A program made the position numbers and the translations under genes. The notes under the pieces were generated by a model, which was given only the letters and a program-made list of their open reading frames with translations, ran no database searches and had not been told where the DNA came from. From JAJYKC01 sp035545735 (GTDB lineage: Bacteria > Acidobacteriota > Terriglobia > Bryobacterales > Bryobacteraceae): DNA of 64,000 nt. Location of the stretch: the NCBI GenBank assembly GCA_035545735.1, contig DASZXS010000063.1, positions 62,001 to 126,000 of the forward strand, given 5' to 3'. Each line of letters starts with the position of its first letter. The first letter of the stretch is position 1. Below, piece after piece: positions 8,880 to 17,106 of this stretch.

Positions 8880-9458
8880 ATGCGCGGCCACTCAGCACGT
8901 GGCAGCATGAATAGGATGCTCACCGATTTTACTCGTCGCCGCATTGTTTTTGGAGCCACCTCTTTCCTGGGGACAGGCGCCTTGACAAAGGCATTCGCTT
9001 ATCCGGCCGTCAGCAGAGGAGACCTGGCCCGCTGGCGCTCGGTCCCCGGCCTGGAAGGCCTGGAAAAAGCGTTCGAATATCTTGCCAGCGCTCCCCTGGC
9101 GGAAAAGCCGGAAGGGAGAACCGATATCGATGGCGATCGCATATACGTCACGATTTCCCAGAACGCGCCGCTTTCTCCCACCGCCGGGCTGTTCGAGGCC
9201 CATCGCAACTACGCGGATATTCACGTCCTCATCGCCGGTAAAGAAATGATTGGCTCCGCGCCCGCGGCCACGCTAAAACCAGCGGGCCCTTATAAGGTGG
9301 ACGCACAGAATTTCTACCTGCCGGCCCACTACGAGCACATTATTCTTTCGCCGGGGCAGTTCGCCGTTTTTCGCCCCGGACAGGGTCATCTGCCGGGGCG
9401 TTCGGTCAATGGAAGCCAGGAGCCGATCCGGAAAGCGGTGGTGAAGTTCAAAATCTGA
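8880..9458 (+). CDS. Tat-exported YhcH/YjgK/YiaL (DUF386)-family protein
   Basis: A 192-residue protein. The C-terminal 150 residues match the YhcH/YjgK/YiaL cupin-like family (FEAHRNYADIHVLIAGKEMI, FYLPAHYEHIILSPGQFAVFRPGQGHLPG). These proteins are linked to beta-galactosidase and sialic or uronic acid metabolism. Unusually, the N-terminus carries FTRRRIVFGATSFLGTGALTKAFA, which resembles a Tat signal (RR followed by a hydrophobic stretch). I chose ATG 8880 because GGGAGG at 8866-8871 precedes it by eight bases; GTG 8877 and ATG 8907 are alternatives. Known homologues are mostly cytosolic, so export would be a departure. Confidence 0.8.
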   Translation: MRGHSARGSMNRMLTDFTRRRIVFGATSFLGTGALTKAFAYPAVSRGDLARWRSVPGLEGLEKAFEYLASAPLAEKPEGRTDIDGDRIYVTISQNAPLSPTAGLFEAHRNYADIHVLIAGKEMIGSAPAATLKPAGPYKVDAQNFYLPAHYEHIILSPGQFAVFRPGQGHLPGRSVNGSQEPIRKAVVKFKI

Positions 9459-9478
9459 ACTCCACGCCGCCCGGAAGA

Positions 9479-10909
9479 TTAGTAGCGGTAGTGATCCGCT
9501 TTGAAAGGACCTTCCGCCGGCACGCCGAGATATTCCGCCTGCTTTTCCGTCAAGGTGGTCAGCTTCACGCCGATTTTCTCCAGATGCAGCCGGGCCACCT
9601 CTTCATCGAGCTTTTTCGGAAGCGTATAGACTCCCACGGCATATTTATCCCGGTTCTGCCATAGGTCGAGTTGCGCCAGCGTCTGGTTGGCGAAGCTGTT
9701 GCTCATCACGAAACTGGGATGTCCGGTGGCGCAGCCCAGATTCACCAGGCGTCCTTCCGCCAGCAGGAAAATACTGTGCCCGTCGGGGAACGTGTATTTG
9801 TCCACCTGGGGCTTGATGTTGATTTTCTCGACACCCTTGCCGGCGTTCAGGCGATCCACCTGAATTTCGTTGTCGAAGTGGCCGATGTTGCAGACAATCG
9901 CCTGATCCTTCATCTTCGTCATGTGCTCGTAGGTGATGATATCGACGTTTCCGGTGCAGGTGACGTAAATATCGCCGCGCCCGAGCGTGTCTTCCACGGT
10001 GGTGACTTCAAAGCCTTCCATCGCCGCCTGCAGGGCATTGATGGGGTCGATTTCCGTGACGATGACACGCGCTCCCATACCTCGCAGAGAGTGAGCCGAG
10101 CCCTTCCCGACATCGCCATAACCGCAGACGACGGCCACTTTCCCGGCCACCATGACGTCGGTGGCGCGCTTGATCCCATCCGCCAGCGACTCGCGGCAGC
10201 CATAGAGGTTGTCGAACTTTGATTTGGTCACCGAGTCGTTCACATTGATGGCGGGGACCAGAAGAGCGCCCGCCTCCTGCATCTTGTAGAGCCGGTGAAC
10301 GCCGGTGGTGGTTTCTTCGGAAACTCCCCGCCATTCCTTCACGATTTCGTGCCAGCGCCGCGGGTTTTCGGCGTGGATGGATTTGAGGAGGTCCTTGATG
10401 ACCTGCTCTTCGTGGTTGCCCGAGGAAGTGTTCACCCAATCGCTGCCGTTTTCCAACTCGTAGCCTTTGTGGATCAGCAGAGTGACGTCTCCGCCGTCAT
10501 CCACCACCAGTTGCGGGCCTTTCCCGTCCACGTGGCTCAGGGCCTGGTAGGTGCACCACCAATACTCTTCCAGCGATTCGCCCTTCCAGGCAAACACCGG
10601 TACTCCAGCGGCGGCGATCGCGGCGGCGGCGTGGTCCTGGGTGGAAAAGATGTTGCAGCTCGCCCAGCGGACATCCGCGCCCAGATCAACCAGCGTCTCG
10701 ATCAGTACAGCGGTCTGGATCGTCATGTGCAACGAACCGGTGATCCGGACGCCCGCCAACGGCTTCGCGGCGGCATATTTGCGGCGAATCGCCATCAGCC
10801 CGGGCATTTCGTGCTCGGCGATTGAAATTTCCTTCCGGCCCCAATCGGCCAGTGAAATGTCGGCGACCTTATATCCGGACGCCACGGGATTGATTGTTGC
10901 GGTGCTCAT
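9479..10909 (-). CDS. ahcY: S-adenosylhomocysteine hydrolase
   Basis: A 476-residue NAD-dependent enzyme that splits S-adenosylhomocysteine into adenosine and homocysteine, relieving product inhibition of methyltransferases. Visible signatures are SLHMTIQTAVLIETL, CNIFSTQDHAAAAIA, the Rossmann motif GYGDVGKGSAHSLRGMGARV, HSIFLLAEGRLVNLGCATGHPSFVMS and the invariant C-terminus FKADHYRY. I chose ATG 10909 (MSTATINPVASGYKV) rather than the upstream frame extension, because GGGGAG precedes it by nine bases and the family begins there. A perfect inverted repeat sits just upstream, shared with the divergent SahR-type regulator. Confidence 0.97.
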   Translation of the reverse strand: MSTATINPVASGYKVADISLADWGRKEISIAEHEMPGLMAIRRKYAAAKPLAGVRITGSLHMTIQTAVLIETLVDLGADVRWASCNIFSTQDHAAAAIAAAGVPVFAWKGESLEEYWWCTYQALSHVDGKGPQLVVDDGGDVTLLIHKGYELENGSDWVNTSSGNHEEQVIKDLLKSIHAENPRRWHEIVKEWRGVSEETTTGVHRLYKMQEAGALLVPAINVNDSVTKSKFDNLYGCRESLADGIKRATDVMVAGKVAVVCGYGDVGKGSAHSLRGMGARVIVTEIDPINALQAAMEGFEVTTVEDTLGRGDIYVTCTGNVDIITYEHMTKMKDQAIVCNIGHFDNEIQVDRLNAGKGVEKINIKPQVDKYTFPDGHSIFLLAEGRLVNLGCATGHPSFVMSNSFANQTLAQLDLWQNRDKYAVGVYTLPKKLDEEVARLHLEKIGVKLTTLTEKQAEYLGVPAEGPFKADHYRY

Positions 10910-10928
10910 AAAAGAAGGCTCCCCATCG

Positions 10929-10954
10929 AATATATCAAAGAATCTTGATATATT
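10929..10954. promoter_or_regulatory. palindromic operator, putative SahR box
   Basis: A perfect inverted repeat AATATATCAA-(6)-TTGATATATT in the 68-base gap between the ahcY and regulator starts. It is strikingly AT-rich against its surroundings. Its 10-bp perfect arms are very unlikely by chance. The form, symmetric with a 6-base centre, suits a dimeric ArsR-family winged helix. A third TTGATA half lies at 10953-10958. The expected action is repression of ahcY, and probably autoregulation, released when S-adenosylhomocysteine accumulates. This is inferred from work on proteobacterial SahR. Confidence 0.8.
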
Positions 10955-10977
10955 GATACAATACTGGAAATCGCACC

Positions 10978-11928
10978 GTGCCGTCAATGCTAAAGTTGCT
11001 CCGCCTGCTCGCCGATCCGAACCGGCTGCGCATGTTCCTTTTGCTTGAAAAAGAGGAGCTTTCCGTGGCCGAACTTCAGGAAATTCTGGCCAAAGGGCAG
11101 AGCCAGATTTCGACGCATTTGGCGCAATTAAAGCAGGCCGGCGCGGTCGAGGACCGGCGGACCGGCAAAAACACGTTCTACCGCTTCAAGCAGCCCCGAA
11201 AAGGGGACGCCAAGTGGGTAGAGCAGATGAAAGCCACTCTGCGCCTGGCCGCGGCCGAGATTCCGGAGGCTGAAGCCGATCTGGAAGGGCTCCGGTTGGT
11301 TCTGCGGAAGCGAAAAGACCGGATGCGCGGATATTTCGATGAACTGGCCGGACGGTTCGGACGTCACTACGTGCCAGGGCGCTCCTGGCAGGGCTTAGCC
11401 GGGGCGCTGCTGAACCTGCTTCCTCCGCTGGTGATTGCGGATCTTGGAGCGGGTGAGGGCACGTTTTCGCAGCTTCTGGCGCAGAGGGCGAAGCACGTGA
11501 TCGCCATCGACAATTCGGAAAAGATGGTGGAGTTCGGAGCCGACCTGGCGCGAAAACAGGGCGTCAAGAATCTCGAATACCGGCTCGGGGATCTGGAGAA
11601 TTTGCCTGTGGAGGACGCCTCCGTGGACGTCGCGTTTTTCAGCCAGTCCTTACATCACGCGCAGCATCCGCGGTGCGCCGTGCAAGAGGCCTGGCGCATC
11701 GTGAAACCGGGAGGGCGCATCGCCGTGCTGGACCTGCTGCGGCACAACTTTGAGGAGGCCCGGGAACTCTACGCCGACGTCTGGCTGGGGTTCACCGAAG
11801 TGGAACTGGACGGATTCCTCCGGGCGGCCGGCTTTGAAGGAGTGCGGACGGCGATCGTGCATAAGGAACAGGAATCGCCGCATTTCGAAACGCTGCTGGC
11901 CGTTGGCGAAAGGCCTCAGAGAAGCTGA
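10978..11928 (+). CDS. sahR: ArsR-family regulator fused to SAM-methyltransferase-like domain (SahR type)
   Basis: 316 residues. Residues 1-75 are an ArsR winged helix (LLADPNRLRMFLLL, LSVAELQEILAKGQSQISTHLAQLKQAGAV). Residues about 115-260 form a class I methyltransferase fold with motif I VIADLGAGEGTF and IDNSEKMVEF, GDLENLP, SLHHAQHP and IVKPGGRIAVLDLL. In proteobacterial SahR this second domain senses S-adenosylhomocysteine instead of acting as an enzyme. GTG 10978 follows GGAAA by seven bases; ATG 10987 is possible but badly spaced. Divergence from ahcY across a perfect palindrome strongly supports the SahR role. An active methyltransferase cannot be excluded from sequence alone. Confidence 0.85.
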   Translation: MPSMLKLLRLLADPNRLRMFLLLEKEELSVAELQEILAKGQSQISTHLAQLKQAGAVEDRRTGKNTFYRFKQPRKGDAKWVEQMKATLRLAAAEIPEAEADLEGLRLVLRKRKDRMRGYFDELAGRFGRHYVPGRSWQGLAGALLNLLPPLVIADLGAGEGTFSQLLAQRAKHVIAIDNSEKMVEFGADLARKQGVKNLEYRLGDLENLPVEDASVDVAFFSQSLHHAQHPRCAVQEAWRIVKPGGRIAVLDLLRHNFEEARELYADVWLGFTEVELDGFLRAAGFEGVRTAIVHKEQESPHFETLLAVGERPQRS

Positions 11929-12004
11929 AACGCGCCGCTGTTGCGGAGGGCGCAGTCGAAACTCGCAGTGCCGCGGCGGCCTTCGCGCACGCCATCTTTG
12001 CCTA

Positions 12005-14101
12005 TCACTCTTCCTCTTCCTCGACACCGGCCTTGGCCGCCTTCGCCGCGGAGATAATTTTTTCGGCCTGCATGGAAGGAACGTAGTCGTAGTGATCGAA
12101 ATCCATGTGAAAAGAGGCCCGTCCCTGGGTCATGGAAGTGAGATCGTTTTGGTAGTTCAGCATTTCCGACATGGGCGCCACCGCGCGGATGATCTGTGTC
12201 GCCCCTTTGGTCTCCATGCCGGAGATCCGGCCGCGGCGGCCGTTCATGTCGCCCATCAGGTCGCCGGCGAACTCCACGGGGGCTTGCACTTCCACCTTCA
12301 TAATCGGCTCCAGCAAAGCGGGTTTCGCGACCGCCATCGCGGCCTTGAAAGCCTTACGCGCCGCCAGCTTGAACGACATTTCCGAAGAATCGACATCGTG
12401 ATAGGAGCCATCGTAGACGGTGACCCGGAAGTCGACCACCGGGAAACCGGCCAGATAGCCGTTCTCCGCGGCCTCGATAATCCCCTTCTCCACCGCCGGG
12501 ATGTACTGGCGCGGGATAGAACCGCCAAAGATGTCGTTGACAAATTCAAACTTACCGCCGCGAGGCAGCGGTTCCATGCGAATCCAGCAGTCGCCGAACT
12601 GGCCGTGGCCGCCGGTCTGCTTCTTATGCCGACCCTGCACGTCGGCACTGCCGCGAATGGTTTCGCGATAGGGAATCTTCGGCGCGTGGAGTTCGACGTC
12701 CACGCCATAGCGTTTCTTTAGGCGGCTGACCACGATTTCGACGTGCTGCTGTCCACTGCCGGCCAACAAGAATTCCTTTGTGGCAGGGTCGCGATAGAAG
12801 CGAAGGGACTGATCTTCTTCCAGGATTTTATGGACCGCGTTGCCCATGCGGTCTTCGTCCTGCCTCGTCTTTGCCGAGATGGCATAGGCGATGGACGGTT
12901 CCGGCAGCTCCACGGCCGGATAGGCAATGGGCGACGATTTGTCGTAGAGCGTATCGCCGGTCAGAGTGTCCTTCAGTTTCGCCACCGCGCCGATATCCCC
13001 GGCCTTCAGTTCCGTCACGGGAGAGATCGTTTTTCCGAGCAGGCAGCCGATGTGCGCGAGCCGCTCCGCGCCGTTGTTACGGGAGTTGACGGCCGCCGCG
13101 TCATTTTTCAGCACACCGGAAATCACCTTGAAATACGAAACGCGCCCGGCAAACGCATCGGCGACGGTTTTGAAAACGAAGGCCGACAGAGGTCCGGAAT
13201 CGGTGATTGCACGCTCCGCCTCATTCCCGTTGTTTTTCCCCTTCACTGGCGGGCGGTCCACCGGCGCGGGGAAGTAATCCAGCGCGAAGTCGAGGATCTG
13301 GTCCGAGCCCGTGTTGTTCAAGGCCGATGCGCACAAGATCGGAATGACACGCCGCTCGCGGACCGCGTTTCGCAGGCCCTCGACGATGTGCTCCACCGGC
13401 AGGGTTCCCTCGGCGAAGAACTCTTCGAGAAGCGCGTCGTTGCCCTCGGCGACCATCTCCACCAGGACCTCGTGAGCCTGCTGAGCCTGCGCCGCGAGGC
13501 CGGAAGGAATCTCAATTTCCTTTCCCTGGCCGCTGCCACCGGCGGCGTATTCAAAGGCTTTCATGGCGACTAGGTCGATGACGCCTTTGAAGTCTCTCTC
13601 GCTTCCAAGCGGAAGTTGGACCGGCACAGCCGTGCGGCCGAATGCTTCGTGGATGGATTCGACAGAGCGTTCAAAACTCGACCGCTCGCGGTCGAGCTTG
13701 TTGACGACGACCGCGCGCGGAAGCTGATACTCGTCGCAGAAACCCCAGACCTTTTCCGTCTGGACTTCGACCCCGGCGACGCCGTCCACCAGAACGAACG
13801 CCGCATCGGCCGCAATCAGCGCGGCCTGGGCGTCGCCGATGAACATATTGAAGCCAGGAGTATCGAGCAGATTGAGTTTCTTTTTCTTCCACTCGACGAA
13901 GGCGAGAGAGGTGGAGATGGTTAGCTTGCGCTGAATCTCCTCGTCGTCAAAGTCAGTGACGGTGTTGCCTTCGTCCACACGCGTCAACCGGGTGCCGGCG
14001 CCTGTGGTGAAGAGCAATCCGGCCGCCAGCGAAGTCTTCCCGGAATGCCCATGACCGATCAGCGCGACATTGCGTACATCGGAGCCATCGTAAACTTTCA
14101 A
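12005..14101 (-). CDS. elongation factor G-like GTPase (EF-G2 subgroup)
   Basis: 698 residues with the EF-G domain order: G domain (P-loop GHGHSGKTSL at about 16-25, NKLD near 135), domain II, domains III-V ending with the domain IV/V pattern. It departs from translocase EF-G at key sites. Switch II reads DTPGF at 80-84 where canonical factors have DTPGH with the catalytic His. The switch I RGITI motif reads RKLTI. Such changes are typical of the secondary EF-G-like group, whose cellular job is unclear. The start is TTG, with GGAGG six bases upstream. A standard fusA is presumably elsewhere, so I give no symbol. It is downstream of transketolase with a 89-base gap. Confidence 0.85.
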   Translation of the reverse strand: MKVYDGSDVRNVALIGHGHSGKTSLAAGLLFTTGAGTRLTRVDEGNTVTDFDDEEIQRKLTISTSLAFVEWKKKKLNLLDTPGFNMFIGDAQAALIAADAAFVLVDGVAGVEVQTEKVWGFCDEYQLPRAVVVNKLDRERSSFERSVESIHEAFGRTAVPVQLPLGSERDFKGVIDLVAMKAFEYAAGGSGQGKEIEIPSGLAAQAQQAHEVLVEMVAEGNDALLEEFFAEGTLPVEHIVEGLRNAVRERRVIPILCASALNNTGSDQILDFALDYFPAPVDRPPVKGKNNGNEAERAITDSGPLSAFVFKTVADAFAGRVSYFKVISGVLKNDAAAVNSRNNGAERLAHIGCLLGKTISPVTELKAGDIGAVAKLKDTLTGDTLYDKSSPIAYPAVELPEPSIAYAISAKTRQDEDRMGNAVHKILEEDQSLRFYRDPATKEFLLAGSGQQHVEIVVSRLKKRYGVDVELHAPKIPYRETIRGSADVQGRHKKQTGGHGQFGDCWIRMEPLPRGGKFEFVNDIFGGSIPRQYIPAVEKGIIEAAENGYLAGFPVVDFRVTVYDGSYHDVDSSEMSFKLAARKAFKAAMAVAKPALLEPIMKVEVQAPVEFAGDLMGDMNGRRGRISGMETKGATQIIRAVAPMSEMLNYQNDLTSMTQGRASFHMDFDHYDYVPSMQAEKIISAAKAAKAGVEEEEE

Positions 14102-14190
14102 GACAAGCCTCCAGACGTGAGATGCAAAACAGGGATCTTAACACAACTGTTATGCGTCTCAGCCCGGAGGTGCGAAGAACGTTTCCGGCC

Positions 14191-16248
14191 TCAGGCCTTG
14201 CCGAGCGCCTTCAGCGCGGCTTCGGTCACGTGTTCGGCGGTGAATCCGAAATTCTTCAGATTCACTCCGCCGGGCGCGGAGGCGCCGAAGCGGTCAATGC
14301 CGATGATAATTCCATGGTCGCCGGTCCAGCGATGCCAGCCGAAAGTGGAGGCCGCTTCGACGGCGACTCGCGGCTTGACGGCTTCGGGCAGAACGCTTTC
14401 GCGGTAGGCATCGTCTTGCGCTTCGAACAGGTTCCAGCTTGGCATGCTGACCACGCGCGCGCGAACGCCTTTGGCCTGCAGCGCGGTACGCGCGGCAACG
14501 CACAGAGAGACTTCCGAACCAGTGCCAATCAAAATGACGTCGGGCGCACCGCCCTCGGCATCGGCGAGGATGTACGCGCCCTTCGCGACGCCGGGTTCCT
14601 GGGCCGCGCTCCGATCCAAATTCGGAACCGCCTGGCGCGTGAGAGCCAACAACGTTGGTCCGTCGTGCTGAACGGCGAACGCCCATGCCTCGGCGGTCTC
14701 GTTCGCATCGGCGGGGCGAATGACGGTCAAATTTGGAATCGCGCGCAAGCCGGCGAGGTGCTCCACCGGTTCGTGCGTGGGGCCATCTTCGCCGACGGCG
14801 ATGCTGTCGTGCGTGAACACGTAGAACGCCTTCAGACTGCTCAGGGCGCCCAGCCGGATGGCCGGCTTCATATAGTCCGAGAAAACGAGGAATGTCGCGC
14901 TGAAGGGAAGCAGTCCCCCATGCGCGGCCATGCCATTCACCGCGGCGCCCATGGCGTGCTCGCGAACGCCGAACGCCACGTTGTGCCCGGCGTATCCCCA
15001 GACACCTCCGACAGCGCCCAGTGTGCCGGGACCCGCAAACTCCGAGGGCTGAAAATCTCCGAGGCCTTTGAGAGCGGTTTCCGTCGATGGATTTAAATCG
15101 GCGGAGCCGCCAACGATGTTCGGCAGGCTATTGGCCAGGGCGTTGAGCACCATGCCTCCGGCGACGCGCGTCGACACGGGCTTGTCCTCGGGCTTCCATT
15201 TCGGCAGGCTGGCAGCCCAATTTCCGGGCAACCTGCCGCTGATGATCTGCTCGAACTCCGCGCCTTCGGCGGGAAATGCCGCTTTGTATTCCTCAAGCCG
15301 CGCCGACCATTCTCTTTGCGCCTTCCCTCCGCGGTCGAGCGCCTGGCGGAAATGATGGACCGCCTCCTCGGGCAGGAAGAATTTATCGGTGGTGGGCCAG
15401 CCCAGCGCTTTCTTTGCGGCGGCGAGTTCGTCTTCTCCGAGCGGATTCCCATGCGCCGAAAAATTGTCCTGCTTCTTCGGGCTGCCGAAGCCGATGTGCG
15501 TGCGCGCCAGGATCAACGACGGGCGGCGGGTTTCCGCTTGCGCTTCGCGGATCGCCGCGGCAACGTCCCCGGTGTCATTGCCATCCAGCACGGTGCGAGT
15601 ATGCCAGCCATAAGACTCGAATCGCTTCGCGACGTCTTCCGTAAAGGTGAGATCGGTGCCGCCGGCGAGAGAAATGTGATTCTGATCGTACAGATAAATC
15701 AGCTTGCCCAGGCGAAGGTGCCCGGCGAGGGAAGCCGCCTCCTGCGTTATGCCTTCCATCAGGTCGCCGTCGCCGCAGATCGAGTAAGTGTAGTGATCGA
15801 CGATGGTGTGTCCGGGGCGGTTGTAACGGGCGCCGAGCCACGCCTCGGCGATCGCCATCCCCACCCCGTTCGAAAAGCCCTGCCCCAGCGGCCCGGTGGC
15901 GACTTCGACCCCCACCGTATGGCCGCGCTCGGGATGCCCTGGCGTCTTGCTGCCCCACTGGCGAAACTGCTTCAGCTCATCGAGCGGCAGGTCGTAGCCA
16001 GTCAAGTGAAGCAGGCTGTAAAGGAGCATCGAACCGTGGCCGGCAGAGAGAACAAAACGATCCCGATCAAACCAGTGCGCGTCGGCGGGGTTGTGTTTCA
16101 GGAATCCATCCCACAAGGTGTATGCCATCGCGGCGGCACCCATCGGCATTCCGGGATGTCCGGAATTGGCATTCTGAACCGCGTCCGCGGAAAGAAAACG
16201 GATGGTGTTGATGCAGAGATCTTCTAGTGATTGGCCCGTGGTCGGCAA
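14191..16248 (-). CDS. tkt: transketolase
   Basis: 685 residues, normal length for the family. It transfers two-carbon ketol units in the non-oxidative pentose phosphate pathway, using thiamine diphosphate. Visible: ANSGHPGMPMGAAAMAYTLW at the N-terminus, VATGPLGQGFSNGVGMA, the ThDP/metal motif GDGDLMEGITQEAASLAGH, the pyrimidine domain with FGVREHAMGAAVNGMAAHGG, and HDSIAVGEDGPTHEPVEHLA. The start codon is TTG (MPTTGQSLEDL), with AAAGGAA upstream. It probably shares transcription with the two minus-strand genes before it. Confidence 0.96.
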   Translation of the reverse strand: MPTTGQSLEDLCINTIRFLSADAVQNANSGHPGMPMGAAAMAYTLWDGFLKHNPADAHWFDRDRFVLSAGHGSMLLYSLLHLTGYDLPLDELKQFRQWGSKTPGHPERGHTVGVEVATGPLGQGFSNGVGMAIAEAWLGARYNRPGHTIVDHYTYSICGDGDLMEGITQEAASLAGHLRLGKLIYLYDQNHISLAGGTDLTFTEDVAKRFESYGWHTRTVLDGNDTGDVAAAIREAQAETRRPSLILARTHIGFGSPKKQDNFSAHGNPLGEDELAAAKKALGWPTTDKFFLPEEAVHHFRQALDRGGKAQREWSARLEEYKAAFPAEGAEFEQIISGRLPGNWAASLPKWKPEDKPVSTRVAGGMVLNALANSLPNIVGGSADLNPSTETALKGLGDFQPSEFAGPGTLGAVGGVWGYAGHNVAFGVREHAMGAAVNGMAAHGGLLPFSATFLVFSDYMKPAIRLGALSSLKAFYVFTHDSIAVGEDGPTHEPVEHLAGLRAIPNLTVIRPADANETAEAWAFAVQHDGPTLLALTRQAVPNLDRSAAQEPGVAKGAYILADAEGGAPDVILIGTGSEVSLCVAARTALQAKGVRARVVSMPSWNLFEAQDDAYRESVLPEAVKPRVAVEAASTFGWHRWTGDHGIIIGIDRFGASAPGGVNLKNFGFTAEHVTEAALKALGKA

Positions 16249-16321
16249 CTTGAATTTCCTTTCTTTCTATTCAGGGTAGCGTGGTTGCCTTTCTTTCCGC
16301 TAACGGACGAACAGCGCCGCG

Positions 16322-17101
16322 CTATCGTTGCAGTTCTTTCGACGCGAGGCCCGCGACGTCGAGAGCCAGCCGGGGCTCTTCGCCGTCTTCCAAACCCCAG
16401 GCCGCGGACAATCCCGCGTAAGCGAGTATCCATTGCAGCAGTCTGCGCCGTTCCAGGCGGGCGGCCTGCGCGACCACCTCCGCCTGTTCCGCGAGCCGTC
16501 CCGGCGCGAGGGCTATTTCGCGGTCCGGATTGCAGAAGATATTTGCAAAATCGAACCCGCGCTCGCCGATCAGTCCTTTGGGGTCGATGGCGAGCCAGCC
16601 GCGAGACCTGTCGTTGAGAATATTTCCATGATGGATGTCGCCGTGAAGCGCGGCCACGTCCCGGGGAGCGGCCAGCAGTTCCCGGCTGGCGGCGAGGCTC
16701 TGGCTTAAAACCCCGCCGAAGCGTGCGGCGGCGGGTTCGAGTGAACGGAACCATTGCGCTAACGGAGTGAGCGGAGGCAGCGGAGCGGGCCGAGGCGCAT
16801 GCAGCTTTTTAGCCACACCGCAGATGATTCGGCTCGCCTCGGCATCCGAGCCGTCACGAGCCATCGAGGCGAGAGATGGTCCACCGGCGGCGCGTTCCAG
16901 CAGGAGCGCATCGCCGTCGTGACCAAGCACGCGGGCGGCTCCCTCGCCGGCCCACCAGATCATCAGAGCGGCGCCCGCCCGCTCTTCCGGGTGCTTGGCA
17001 ATTTTCAGCATCGCGGGAACGCCTTCGTAGAGCACCGGCCGCAGGTCGCTGGCCGGGGTTGAAAAGGGTTCGCCGTCGGGAATGAGATTCCAGCGCGGCA
17101 T
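16322..17101 (-). CDS. aminoglycoside/hydroxyurea phosphotransferase family kinase (APH(6)-like)
   Basis: 259 residues of the APH_6_hur group. Visible: PWN-like entry MPRWNLIPDGEPFSTP, LKIAKHPEERAGAALMIWWAGEGAARVL, LLLERAAGG, the catalytic loop ALHGDIHHGNILN and the metal motif IDPKGLIGERGFDFAN. It would phosphorylate a small hydroxylated substrate with ATP. Streptomycin is only one known target of the family, and chromosomal environmental homologues need not confer resistance. ATG 17101 lies six bases after the stop of the upstream VOC gene; GTG 17134 would overlap that gene and adds residues the family lacks. Confidence 0.85.
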   Translation of the reverse strand: MPRWNLIPDGEPFSTPASDLRPVLYEGVPAMLKIAKHPEERAGAALMIWWAGEGAARVLGHDGDALLLERAAGGPSLASMARDGSDAEASRIICGVAKKLHAPRPAPLPPLTPLAQWFRSLEPAAARFGGVLSQSLAASRELLAAPRDVAALHGDIHHGNILNDRSRGWLAIDPKGLIGERGFDFANIFCNPDREIALAPGRLAEQAEVVAQAARLERRRLLQWILAYAGLSAAWGLEDGEEPRLALDVAGLASKELQR

Positions 17102-17106
17102 CCGCC

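Noticed and set aside
16322..17101. Calling the APH(6)-like kinase a streptomycin resistance gene
   Set aside because: The fold is shared with non-resistance kinases, there is no mobile element nearby, and the substrate cannot be read from sequence.
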